Made by a program: the position numbers and the translations under genes
Assembly (NCBI GenBank): GCA_003538525.1
Contig: DPRZ01000290.1
Coordinates: 1 to 19,747 of the forward strand
DNA length: 19,747 nucleotides
Source of the DNA: Neisseriales bacterium
Lineage (GTDB): Bacteria; Pseudomonadota; Gammaproteobacteria; Burkholderiales; UBA11063
Reading direction: 5' to 3'
Part shown: positions 7,380 to 14,363 of the stretch, piece by piece
Layout of the letters: each line of letters begins with the position of its first letter
Numbering within the stretch: position 1 is the first letter of the stretch
Notes under the pieces: generated by a model
Told to the model about the DNA's origin: nothing
Databases searched by the model: none
Seen by the model: only the letters and a program-made list of their open reading frames with translations

Positions 7380-8080
7380 GCTTGCTTACTTTGTAATTGT
7401 TCTTGCAGATTCATTGCCACTTTATTGCGAATATAGAGTAACTCGGCCTCAAAGACGCTGCAGGGTTGAAAGTGTTGCTCAATCGCGAGGCGCAACATGT
7501 TATTGGCGAGTGGATAATCTTGAGCGCTATAGTGATAATTTTCTTTAAGCGAGTCTGCAATTTGATCTTGATAAATTAGCCAACCATTACCACTAACGCA
7601 AGTGTTTTCAGGGTTAATGCTTGGGTTTTTCGCGAGCCACGTGGCTAAATCTGCGGGGTTAATTACGCTGGGTTCCAATAAATAGCTGCTATCACCTTGA
7701 CAAATCACGGCAACGTAAACTTGTTTTAAGCGTGCATCCAAGATTACCAACAGATTATCATGCGTGTTAGTTATCTCCGATGAGTAAAGTGCAAACGTTG
7801 GCACTGGCAGTAATTCGCAATTAATTGAATAGGCTAAGCCAAGCGCAACGCTAAGTCCAATTCGTAAACCGGTAAATGAACCAGGCCCTTGATTATAGGC
7901 AATTAAATTTATTTGTGCTAAATTGAGCTCGCTTTGTTTGAGTAATTCGGCAATTTGTGGAATTAATTCTTCGGCTTGGCGATTGCCAATTTTGGCTTGA
8001 TAATGCTGGATTTTTCCCGCAACGGCAATACCTAACGATAAATATTCGTTGGCGGTGTCAATGGCTAATATGTTGGTCAT
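7376..8080 (-). CDS. tsaB: tRNA t6A biosynthesis protein TsaB
   Basis: A 234-residue ASKHA-fold protein. It opens with ILAIDTANEYLSLGI and contains QGPGSFTGLRIGLSVALGLAY (residues 64-84), the hallmark of TsaB (YeaZ). TsaB binds TsaD and supports the transfer of threonylcarbamoyl to A37 of ANN-decoding tRNAs. It has no catalytic site of its own. The gene lies 4 nt after the AckA-like gene and overlaps rimI by 4 nt, so it is probably co-transcribed and translationally coupled with both. Its length is normal. Confidence 0.88.
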   Translation of the reverse strand: MTNILAIDTANEYLSLGIAVAGKIQHYQAKIGNRQAEELIPQIAELLKQSELNLAQINLIAYNQGPGSFTGLRIGLSVALGLAYSINCELLPVPTFALYSSEITNTHDNLLVILDARLKQVYVAVICQGDSSYLLEPSVINPADLATWLAKNPSINPENTCVSGNGWLIYQDQIADSLKENYHYSAQDYPLANNMLRLAIEQHFQPCSVFEAELLYIRNKVAMNLQEQLQSKQA

Positions 8081-8084
8081 GATT

Positions 8085-9272
8085 TTAAATTCGTTCTAAA
8101 AGTTGGTTAAGCATGGCTTTATGGGGGGAGTCTTTTAGGCTAAAAACTTGGGCTAAACTACTTTTTTTATGGAGTTTAGTTTGATTTTCCAAGTTGGCTT
8201 TATTGCTCAGGCTAATTCCGAGCCACGCGAGTTGATCAATAATAATTTGGCGTAATTGTGGGCTGTTGGTGCCAAGTTCGCCACTGAAAATTATGCCATC
8301 AATGCCTTGCAGTAAATTTCCGGCTCCAGCAATTATTTGGCAAAGTACCTGAACATAATAATCAACTGCTAATTTGGCTTGTGCCTGTGAGCTATGAAGT
8401 AGTCCCTCTAGTGAAGAAGTAGCGCTATTGGCTAAATTAGTCAAGTTACTCTCGAGGGCTTGGTCGAGAATTTCGGCGGGATTTATTTGCTGGCACGCGG
8501 CTAAATTTGGGATTAATTGCGGATCAAGTTGTCCACAGTTTTGTGGCGTTGGGACTAAACTAAATAAATCAGAGGCGGAACAATATTTGCTTTTGCCATT
8601 TTTTAGTGCACAAACTAGGCTCATGGTATTGCTCAAATAAATTATAATCCATTTACCTTTGGCACTTTTTTTATCAGTAATGTCACTAAGTTTACTAACT
8701 AAATTATGGAGTGCTAGACCAAAAGTACCATAATTACGGACACCTTGGTTTAACCAAGTTAAATTGGGCGCTAAAAGTTGCTGACTCGCGTCAATACTTT
8801 TATGAAATCCGCTATCAAAACAAGCATAATGTTTGCTATTTAAATAATAGTTTAAACAGGCTTCAGCTAAGGCAATATCTTGTGCTTGTTGCAATGGAGA
8901 TACCACTTTAAATTTAGTTAGTTTATCTAGGCTCAGCTGATTTAATAAGCTAATTTCAGTAAAATCAGCACCACCGCACGCAATTTTATGGACAATTATC
9001 GCAAAAGTGTGATTGCTTAAATTGGGATGTGCTATGATTTGAGCATAGTTAATTAGACCATTCTCGATGGCTAAAGTTTGTGAGTTAGCATTTAAATCAA
9101 GGTTATTTGTCTGGAACTTTTTATTATAAGAATTAAAAATATTCCATTCTAATTTATCGCCACTATTCCAACTAATCTCCCCGCGTACTTGCAGGCTATA
9201 TTTTTTATGGTATAGCTTGAAGATGGAGTAATCCAATTGTTTGCCATATTGATAAAAGGTTAAGACCAGCAT
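8085..9272 (-). CDS. acetate kinase homologue with degenerate active site
   Basis: A 395-residue protein aligning over its full length with acetate kinase (AckA). Shared landmarks are FDSGFH (152-157), VRNYG (178-182), ALKNGK (222-227) and LDP (249-251). Measured against AckA from memory, most catalytic positions have changed: the N-terminal NxGSSS becomes YQYGKQ (Asn to Y7), HRxxHGG becomes HKIACGG (Arg to K96), PLHNP becomes PLQQA, the His of RYGxHGTSH becomes F184, HLGNG becomes YLSNT (His to Y212), GTRxGDIDP becomes PQNCGQLDP (Arg to N245), GIGENS becomes ELGTNS, and the C-terminal TNEE glutamate is missing. Only D153 remains clearly. It is probably not a kinase. The frame is intact with a good AAGGGA ribosome site, which argues for a retained non-catalytic or new role. 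It sits between pta and tsaB. Confidence 0.75.
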   Translation of the reverse strand: MLVLTFYQYGKQLDYSIFKLYHKKYSLQVRGEISWNSGDKLEWNIFNSYNKKFQTNNLDLNANSQTLAIENGLINYAQIIAHPNLSNHTFAIIVHKIACGGADFTEISLLNQLSLDKLTKFKVVSPLQQAQDIALAEACLNYYLNSKHYACFDSGFHKSIDASQQLLAPNLTWLNQGVRNYGTFGLALHNLVSKLSDITDKKSAKGKWIIIYLSNTMSLVCALKNGKSKYCSASDLFSLVPTPQNCGQLDPQLIPNLAACQQINPAEILDQALESNLTNLANSATSSLEGLLHSSQAQAKLAVDYYVQVLCQIIAGAGNLLQGIDGIIFSGELGTNSPQLRQIIIDQLAWLGISLSNKANLENQTKLHKKSSLAQVFSLKDSPHKAMLNQLLERI

Positions 9273-9306
9273 TTAGATTTCCCTTGTGATTTTAGCGTGA
9301 TTGTCC

Positions 9307-9335
9307 ATTAAAAAACGGATACTAAGTACCCGTTT
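9307..9335 (-). terminator. Rho-independent terminator after pta
   Basis: On the minus strand, AAACGGGTAC and GTATCCGTTT (9326-9335 and 9313-9322) form a 10-bp stem with one G-U pair and a 3-nt loop, running into a tract of six Ts. It lies about 35 nt past the pta stop and would separate pta from the AckA-like gene. Confidence 0.75.
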
Positions 9336-9368
9336 GTTGAAATGGTGATTTTACTCGAGACCAGTATT

Positions 9369-11453
9369 TTAACTTTGTACCGCGGTAATTGCAATAGTGT
9401 AAATTATATCATCTACGGTTGCACCACGCGATAAATCATTTACCGGTTTATTTAAACCTTGTAATAATGGTCCAATACTTAAAACATTCGCACTACGTTG
9501 GACTGCTTTATAGGTCGTATTACCAGTGTTTAAATCTGGGAAAATACATACCGTCGCGCGACCAGCAACAGGGCTATTTGGCGCTTTTTTCTCGCCAATT
9601 TCCTTAATCATTGCGGCATCATATTGTAGTGGCCCATCAATTAAAATATCTGGACGTTTGATCCGTACAATTGCGGTTGCGGCTTTGACTTTTTCGACGT
9701 CCGCACCTTGACCAGATGAGCCAGTTGAGTAACTAATCATGGCAACCCGTGGTTCAATATTAAACTGCGTTGCAGTATCGGCACTTTGAATCGCAATATC
9801 GGCTAATTCTTCGGCATTTGGATCTGGATTAATTGCACAATCTCCGTATAACAAGACTTGGTCTTCTAAGCACATGAAGAATACCGATGAAACTAATGAG
9901 CTACCTGGTTTAGTTTTTACGATTTGTAGCGCTGGGCGCACTGTCGCCGCGGTGGTGTTTTCTGCACCAGAAACTAATCCAGCAACTTCGCCGTTATAAA
10001 TCATCATCGTGCCAAGATAATTAACGTCGCTAGTTAAAATATCCAAGGCTTGTTCTGATGTCATGCCTTTGGATTTTCTTAATTCAACTAATTGATTGAC
10101 ATAGGCGGCCGCCACATCCTGAGGATCAATTATTTGCATATTACTTGGTATTGTTAAACCGTTGGCTTTGGCGAGTTGATGAATTTTATCAATGTTACCC
10201 AATAACACACAATCGGCAATGCCTTTTTCTTGGCAATGAATAGCGGCTTTAAGTGTACGTGGTTCTTCACCCTCGGGTAAGACGATGCGTTTATGAGCGG
10301 CTTGAGCTTTTTTAATCAACATATAACGGAATGCTGCTGGAGACATTTTTTTGGTTACTTGATGATTTAATTTAGCTTCAATTGCACCAATATCGACACA
10401 TTCAGAAATTTCACGCTTAATTAATTCCAGACGCTCGAGATCATCGCTCGGAACGCTTTTTAAATCCAGATCTTTCATCGCTAAAATAAAGTTTAAGGTT
10501 TTGCGGTGATCTTGATTGGCATAAATTGGGAGATTATTATTAGCATCAGCGTAGCAAAACCACATGGTTTCTTGAGGAACGCTATAGTCTGCCGTTAGTA
10601 GTAAGCCCGCTAGTTTGATGCCACGAGCTTCGGCCAATGATGCTGCCATAATAATGTCTGCGCGATCAATTGCGGTGATCAGTAGTGTGCCAGCCTGTAA
10701 ATCGCTGACTAAGTTATTAATACCGCGTGAACAGAGTGAGATTTGCTTGATTCTACGAGTGGTGTCACCGCCTTCAATTAATGGATGGATGTTTAAAGCC
10801 TGCATTAGATCTGAAATTCGCGGTTGGGTCATTTCTTTATTCCAGATGGTCGTACCGAGCAGCTTAATTTTATTGTCAGTAAAAATTTTGAGCTGCGCAA
10901 TTTGCTCATGAGTTATATTTAGTTGGTGTTCATCGGCTTCATCAATTAAGCTAAATTTAATTTCGCCATCATCATTAATGGGTGCATTTAGTTTGGTGAC
11001 CAGCGCACCTAAAATAAATTCTGGGCTAAAATCATTAGTTGCGAGCGTTATTTGTTCTTCGAGCTGAGCTAAATTATTACTAGTTGGACGGGTTACAAAA
11101 ATAACATTTCCCATGATTGCCCGCACCAACGCGGCATTAAACCAATCAACATGATGTGAGAACCAAGCCAGTTCACTACTTTGGCTGAGTTTAGTATAAA
11201 TGCCTTCAACTAAAACAAAATCGGCTTTGACCTGAAATGGTTCAAATTCTTTCATAATGTCCTCAAGTAAATCTTGACGGCGGTCTTCTAAAAAATAACT
11301 TTGTAGTTTTTGTGGGGTAATTTTTGAATCATTAAACGGATGAAAATTAGTTACGGAATAACCGTGTTGTTCAAGAGCGTGTTTGATTCCTAAGCGAATT
11401 GCCGAGCTCCCAACACCTTGTTCGGTAGGGATTATAACTAAATTACAACTCAT
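9369..11453 (-). CDS. pta: phosphate acetyltransferase, long form
   Basis: A 694-residue long-form phosphotransacetylase, which interconverts acetyl-CoA and acetyl phosphate. It has an N-terminal P-loop-like domain (1-~200), a DRTGG regulatory domain (~205-320) and the catalytic domain (~365-690). Catalytic-domain signatures are LPEGEEPRTL, GLVSGAENTTAATVRPALQ, SYSTGSSGQGADVEKV and FPDLNTGNTTYK, close to E. coli Pta; one difference is Asn for the usual His in SGAxHTTA. The frame extends 5 codons further to a TTG at 11468, but the GGAGG at 11462-11466 is the ribosome site for the ATG at 11453, and from there the protein begins MSCNLVIIPT, like E. coli. Its usual partner AckA is represented downstream only by a degenerate homologue. 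Confidence 0.92.
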   Translation of the reverse strand: MSCNLVIIPTEQGVGSSAIRLGIKHALEQHGYSVTNFHPFNDSKITPQKLQSYFLEDRRQDLLEDIMKEFEPFQVKADFVLVEGIYTKLSQSSELAWFSHHVDWFNAALVRAIMGNVIFVTRPTSNNLAQLEEQITLATNDFSPEFILGALVTKLNAPINDDGEIKFSLIDEADEHQLNITHEQIAQLKIFTDNKIKLLGTTIWNKEMTQPRISDLMQALNIHPLIEGGDTTRRIKQISLCSRGINNLVSDLQAGTLLITAIDRADIIMAASLAEARGIKLAGLLLTADYSVPQETMWFCYADANNNLPIYANQDHRKTLNFILAMKDLDLKSVPSDDLERLELIKREISECVDIGAIEAKLNHQVTKKMSPAAFRYMLIKKAQAAHKRIVLPEGEEPRTLKAAIHCQEKGIADCVLLGNIDKIHQLAKANGLTIPSNMQIIDPQDVAAAYVNQLVELRKSKGMTSEQALDILTSDVNYLGTMMIYNGEVAGLVSGAENTTAATVRPALQIVKTKPGSSLVSSVFFMCLEDQVLLYGDCAINPDPNAEELADIAIQSADTATQFNIEPRVAMISYSTGSSGQGADVEKVKAATAIVRIKRPDILIDGPLQYDAAMIKEIGEKKAPNSPVAGRATVCIFPDLNTGNTTYKAVQRSANVLSIGPLLQGLNKPVNDLSRGATVDDIIYTIAITAVQS

Positions 11454-11494
11454 AAATATGTCCTCCAAGAATTTTAACTAAATTTAAGGGCTTA

Positions 11495-11503
11495 ATTTTA
11501 ACA
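11495..11503 (-). promoter_or_regulatory. extended -10 promoter of pta
   Basis: On the minus strand, TGTTAAAAT is an extended -10 (TGn-TAAAAT) about 42 nt upstream of the pta ATG. No recognisable -35 is present, which extended -10 promoters can tolerate. Confidence 0.4.
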
Positions 11504-11559
11504 CATAGTCTTGTTTTTAATATGGTTATGTCATGTGTAAGTATGATGTGCGCTCTGAA

Positions 11560-12714
11560 CTACATAAATATTTCTAATAAATTATTCAAAAAATCACGTC
11601 CTTGTTCGGTCGGGATAATCTTAGTCGGGGTTAATTCAAGAAAACCTTGTTGTTGCGCACGGAGTAATTGTGGCAAGATTTGACTAAAGGGCAAACTGGT
11701 GGTTTCACTGAATAATTGATTACTAAAACCATTGGTTAGACGCAGCGCATTCATCATAAACTCTAAGCTTAAATCGGATTTTTGTATCACTGTATTTTCT
11801 AGAATCTGTTGCTGATTTAAGATGCGTTTCATATATTCCTGTGGATGCTTGTGGCGACTCTGACGAATAATTTTATCGTGAAAACTTAGTTTGGAATGTG
11901 CACCCGCGCCAATGCCTAAATAGTCCCCAAATTGCCAATAATTAAGATTATGCTGCGCTTGATGAGCTTTTCTGGCATAGGCTGAGGTTTCATAGCGCTG
12001 AAAACCATGAGCGCTTAATTGATTAATGATTTGGTCTTGCATTGCATAACAGAGATCGTCATTGGGTAAATTAGCTGGAATAAATTTGGCAAACTCGGTG
12101 TTTGGCTCAATAGTTAGATTATAAGCTGAAAGATGTGTGGAATTAAAGCTCAATGCCTGTGTGATGTCTGCCAGCGCTTGGCTAATGCTTTGCTCAGGCA
12201 AACCATAAATAATATCGAGATTAAAATTCTCAAAATGAGTTGCCACCGTTTCAATCGCTTGACTGGCTTCGTGTGCGGTATGAATACGCCCAAGACGTTT
12301 TAAATGCGCATCGTTGAATGACTGGATTCCCAGCGAGATACGATTAACCCCAGCCTCGGCATATTCGCGGATGAAATGACGCTCAACAGTGCCAGGATTA
12401 GCTTCCAGCGTAATTTCTGCATAGGGTGAAATTTTGATCCGTGCACGAATTTGCGTTAGCAGGTAATCGATACTTGTTCCACTAAATAAACTCGGCGTAC
12501 CACCACCGATAAAAATCGTTTGAATAGAACGTCCCCAAATTAGTGGCAATGCGAGCTCTAAATCGGCGATTAGTGCGTTAATGTATTCAATTTCAGGTAA
12601 TTCGCCTTTGAGTTTGTGCGAATTGAAATCACAGTAAGGGCATTTTTGGATGCACCACGGCATGTGAATATAGAGGCTCAGCGGTGGCAGCTGTTGGAGG
12701 GCTAGTTGGGTCAT
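11560..12714 (-). CDS. hemW: heme chaperone HemW (radical SAM)
   Basis: A 384-residue radical SAM protein. The cluster-binding motif CIQKCPYC supplies C21, C25 and C28 and continues as DFNSHK, typical of HemW. The SAM-binding GGGTPSLF is at 70-77. H255-N-x-x-Y259-W260, followed by FGDYLGIGAGAHS, is the HemW-specific segment implicated in heme handling. Such proteins are often annotated as oxygen-independent coproporphyrinogen III oxidase, but that enzyme has a different N-terminal extension and an extra cysteine; length and motifs here favour the heme chaperone. The Shine-Dalgarno is weak. It is divergent from the YgaV-like regulator. Confidence 0.88.
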   Translation of the reverse strand: MTQLALQQLPPLSLYIHMPWCIQKCPYCDFNSHKLKGELPEIEYINALIADLELALPLIWGRSIQTIFIGGGTPSLFSGTSIDYLLTQIRARIKISPYAEITLEANPGTVERHFIREYAEAGVNRISLGIQSFNDAHLKRLGRIHTAHEASQAIETVATHFENFNLDIIYGLPEQSISQALADITQALSFNSTHLSAYNLTIEPNTEFAKFIPANLPNDDLCYAMQDQIINQLSAHGFQRYETSAYARKAHQAQHNLNYWQFGDYLGIGAGAHSKLSFHDKIIRQSRHKHPQEYMKRILNQQQILENTVIQKSDLSLEFMMNALRLTNGFSNQLFSETTSLPFSQILPQLLRAQQQGFLELTPTKIIPTEQGRDFLNNLLEIFM

Positions 12715-12812
12715 TGTTGGTACACAGATTAAATAAAATATTCTTCATTTTAGCACATCTGCGAGTTGAGTTTTCCTTTTTGAGCTGACGATTTGTGCTA
12801 TAGTCACAGAAT

Positions 12813-12846
12813 AAATTTGACAAGCTAATTTAGGAAAAACTAAAAT
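12813..12846 (+). promoter_or_regulatory. promoter and possible operator of the YgaV-like operon
   Basis: TTGACA (12817-12822) and TAAAAT (12841-12846) are separated by 18 bp. AAATT-N9-AATTT (12813-12831) overlaps the -35 and TTTAG-N6-CTAAA (12829-12844) overlaps the -10. Either AT-rich inverted repeat could be an autoregulatory operator, as ArsR-family regulators usually bind their own promoter. The promoter is convincing; the operator is a guess. Confidence 0.5.
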
Positions 12847-12879
12847 ATCGGAATTGTAAACTTTTTAAATGTGACCAAT

Positions 12880-13182
12880 ATGGATAATAGTGAATTAGAA
12901 GCGCTGCAGGCCAATGCAGAATTGGCGGTTGCATTACTTAAGCGAATGGCACATAAAGATCGTTTATTAATCTTGTGTCATTTGACTACTGGTGAAATGA
13001 GTGCTGGTGAATTAGCGCGGCGTTCACTATTGAGTCAATCGGCATTTTCTCAGCATTTAGGTGTGTTACGTGCTGAAAAGTTGGTTAAAACCCGTAAAGA
13101 GGCACAAAGCATTTATTATTCATTGTCAAATGATGCGGTGCTGGAAGTTTTAGCTACCCTTAAACAAATTTTTTGTAAGTAG
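12880..13182 (+). CDS. ygaV: ArsR-family persulfide-responsive regulator (YgaV/BigR/SqrR type)
   Basis: A 100-residue ArsR winged-helix regulator, highly similar across its length to E. coli YgaV as I recall it (99 residues). C33 (RLLILCHL) and C99 (KQIFCK) are 66 residues apart, the same spacing as the redox cysteine pair of SqrR (C41/C107) and BigR (C42/C108), which form a tetrasulfide bridge with reactive sulfur and release DNA. The recognition helix is LSQSAFSQHLGVLR (~51-64). It precedes rhodanese and membrane genes, as ygaV precedes ygaP. The frame could also start at a GTG at 12871; neither start has a clear Shine-Dalgarno, and the ATG gives the family length. Confidence 0.82.
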   Translation: MDNSELEALQANAELAVALLKRMAHKDRLLILCHLTTGEMSAGELARRSLLSQSAFSQHLGVLRAEKLVKTRKEAQSIYYSLSNDAVLEVLATLKQIFCK

Positions 13183-13194
13183 AATAGAGGATTG

Positions 13195-13527
13195 ATGAGT
13201 AAAATTGAATATTTAGATGATGAACAGCTTAAGAGCATGTTTCCTAATGGTGTTGTGAGCGATGCCGATGTTCTGATTATTGATGTGCGGAGTCCTGGCG
13301 AAAATGCGGCTGAGTATATCGAGGGCAGCACCAATATACCGTTAGATGAATTAATGAGTTTTGATCGCAATAAATACAAAGATAAAACTCTAGTTTTTCA
13401 TTGCAAGGGCGGTGTTAGAACTAAGGCCAATCAACATGTTTTGGAATCTTTAGCCAGTAAACAATCATTTTGTTTTGATGGAGGTATTGAGCAATGGAAA
13501 AGTTGCGGACATCCAATCAAAAAGTAA
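13195..13527 (+). CDS. single-domain rhodanese (YgaP N-terminal half)
   Basis: A 110-residue rhodanese-type sulfurtransferase. The family entry motif is IIDVRSPGE (28-36), and the active-site loop HCKGGVRT (69-76) has catalytic C70 and the loop arginine. Sulfane sulfur would be carried as a persulfide on C70. It matches the rhodanese half of E. coli YgaP; the membrane half is encoded by the next, overlapping frame. A TTG at 13192 is in frame, but the ATG at 13195 follows AGAGG and is preferred. The start is 12 nt after the regulator's stop, so it is in its operon and probably induced by reactive sulfur. No signal peptide. Confidence 0.85.
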   Translation: MSKIEYLDDEQLKSMFPNGVVSDADVLIIDVRSPGENAAEYIEGSTNIPLDELMSFDRNKYKDKTLVFHCKGGVRTKANQHVLESLASKQSFCFDGGIEQWKSCGHPIKK

Positions 13528-13754
13528 TTTATGTACCCGCGGCAATTTCGCCACGCCAGCAAGCGCAATTTATTCAAGCTACTTTGATTTTGGTGGGAAT
13601 TATCTTGGGTAATTCGTTTTCGCAATGGTTTTATATGCTGGATATCTTTATGGGGATTAGTCTCTTGGTGGCAAGCCTGACTGGTTCGTGTATTCTTGAA
13701 AATGGATTAGCTAAGTTTCCGTGGAATAAGCCTTTGCTGGTAAAGAAAGATTAA
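13494..13754 (+). CDS. two-helix membrane protein (YgaP C-terminal half, DUF2892-like)
   Basis: An 86-residue protein with two predicted transmembrane helices (~24-41 and ~46-67). RQQAQFIQA...LVGIILG...SLTGSCILENGLAKFPWN parallels the membrane end of E. coli YgaP (RQVQIAAG...GVVLG...GISGFCGM...KMPWN, from memory), including a cysteine in the second helix. In E. coli this is fused to the rhodanese. Here it begins 34 nt before the rhodanese stop in the -1 frame, with an ideal ribosome site GGAGG at 13480-13484, 9 nt from the ATG. It probably anchors or receives sulfur from the rhodanese at the inner membrane; export of persulfide or thiocyanate has been discussed for YgaP. Confidence 0.8.
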   Translation: MEKLRTSNQKVIYVPAAISPRQQAQFIQATLILVGIILGNSFSQWFYMLDIFMGISLLVASLTGSCILENGLAKFPWNKPLLVKKD

Positions 13755-13764
13755 GATTCTTTTT
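13742..13764 (+). terminator. weak candidate terminator of the ygaV-type operon
   Basis: AAAGAA (13742-13747) and TTCTTT (13757-13762) could pair, with a 9-nt loop and a run of Ts. The stem has only one G-C pair and overlaps the last codons, so this is marginal. Confidence 0.25.
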
Positions 13765-13790
13765 GAAGCGACTAGATTAGTTGGTAATAT
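13763..13790 (+). promoter_or_regulatory. candidate promoter of the Cys-repeat/hydrolase operon
   Basis: TTGAAG (13763-13768) and an extended -10, TGGTAATAT (13782-13790), are separated by 16 bp. Transcription would start near 13797, leaving a leader of about 44 nt. Confidence 0.4.
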
Positions 13791-13840
13791 ATTTAACGGT
13801 GTATGACGAGTAAAAAATTGATTAAAATTTGAGGTGTTTG

Positions 13841-14323
13841 GTGAAAAATATAATTATGAGTTTGGGGTTGTTACTTGGAATTTGCTTGGCGCATGCCGAT
13901 GTCGTTACCAAATGCAACTTTAGTGAGTCAGGTGTAACTAGCTGTCAGGCAAATGAAAGTGCCGCTGAGGTGTTGGATGTTAAATGTCAACCCGATGCAT
14001 TAGGACAGACCGCATGTAGCGGTAGTTATACCGATAAGGTTAAAGCACAGTTAAAGATGGATTGTAAGCAAAGTAAGCCAGGTGATATTGCGTGTAACGG
14101 CACCACTAGTGATGGCACTAGCTTTTTTATGTCATGCTTAAAAACGTCAACTAAAGATGTAAAATGTGCAATCTCAGATAATCAAGGCGAGTCATTAACC
14201 ATGTTATGTGCTTTGGGTAAAAATGGTATGCCAAGTTGTTTTGGCTTGGATAACCAAGGAACACCACATAAGATTAATTGTACTGGCAAAGCTGGTGAAA
14301 GCACAGCGTGTATAACTAATTAG
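13841..14323 (+). CDS. exported cysteine-pair tandem-repeat protein, function unknown
   Basis: A 160-residue protein that I do not recognise. Residues 1-19 are a signal peptide (LAHA|D). The mature part consists of six repeats, each with two cysteines exactly ten residues apart: C25/C35, C49/C59, C75/C85, C99/C109, C123/C133 and C147/C157. The repeat length is 24 residues (26 once). The loose consensus is C-x5-G-x3-C-x4-D-x-G, with a hydrophobic residue two before the first Cys. All twelve mature cysteines belong to the pattern, so six intra-repeat disulfides linking beta-hairpins in the periplasm or outside are likely (inference). The start is the GTG at 13841 behind GAGG (13831-13834); an upstream in-frame TTG at 13829 would spoil the signal peptide. 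A second exported gene follows 40 nt later. Confidence 0.75.
   Translation: MKNIIMSLGLLLGICLAHADVVTKCNFSESGVTSCQANESAAEVLDVKCQPDALGQTACSGSYTDKVKAQLKMDCKQSKPGDIACNGTTSDGTSFFMSCLKTSTKDVKCAISDNQGESLTMLCALGKNGMPSCFGLDNQGTPHKINCTGKAGESTACITN
13907..14320 (+). repeat. six tandem ~72-bp coding repeats (24-residue Cys-pair units)
   Basis: The units start at residues 23, 47, 73, 97, 121 and 145 of the exported protein and each contains C-x9-C. The repeats are diverged in DNA sequence and are visible only in the protein, so they are old rather than a recent expansion. The second unit is two residues longer. Confidence 0.8.
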
Positions 14324-14363
14324 CTTAACTTACTTTCTAACTAGTTTTTCAAGGAGTGCTAAT

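Noticed and set aside
11454..11468. Longer pta beginning at a TTG at 11468
   Set aside because: The GGAGG needed to initiate at the ATG at 11453 would lie within this extension, and the ATG gives the normal Pta N-terminus.
11560..12714. Oxygen-independent coproporphyrinogen III oxidase (HemN)
   Set aside because: The N-terminus starts right at the radical SAM motif, and the HNxxYW-DYLGIGAGAHS segment is the HemW type.
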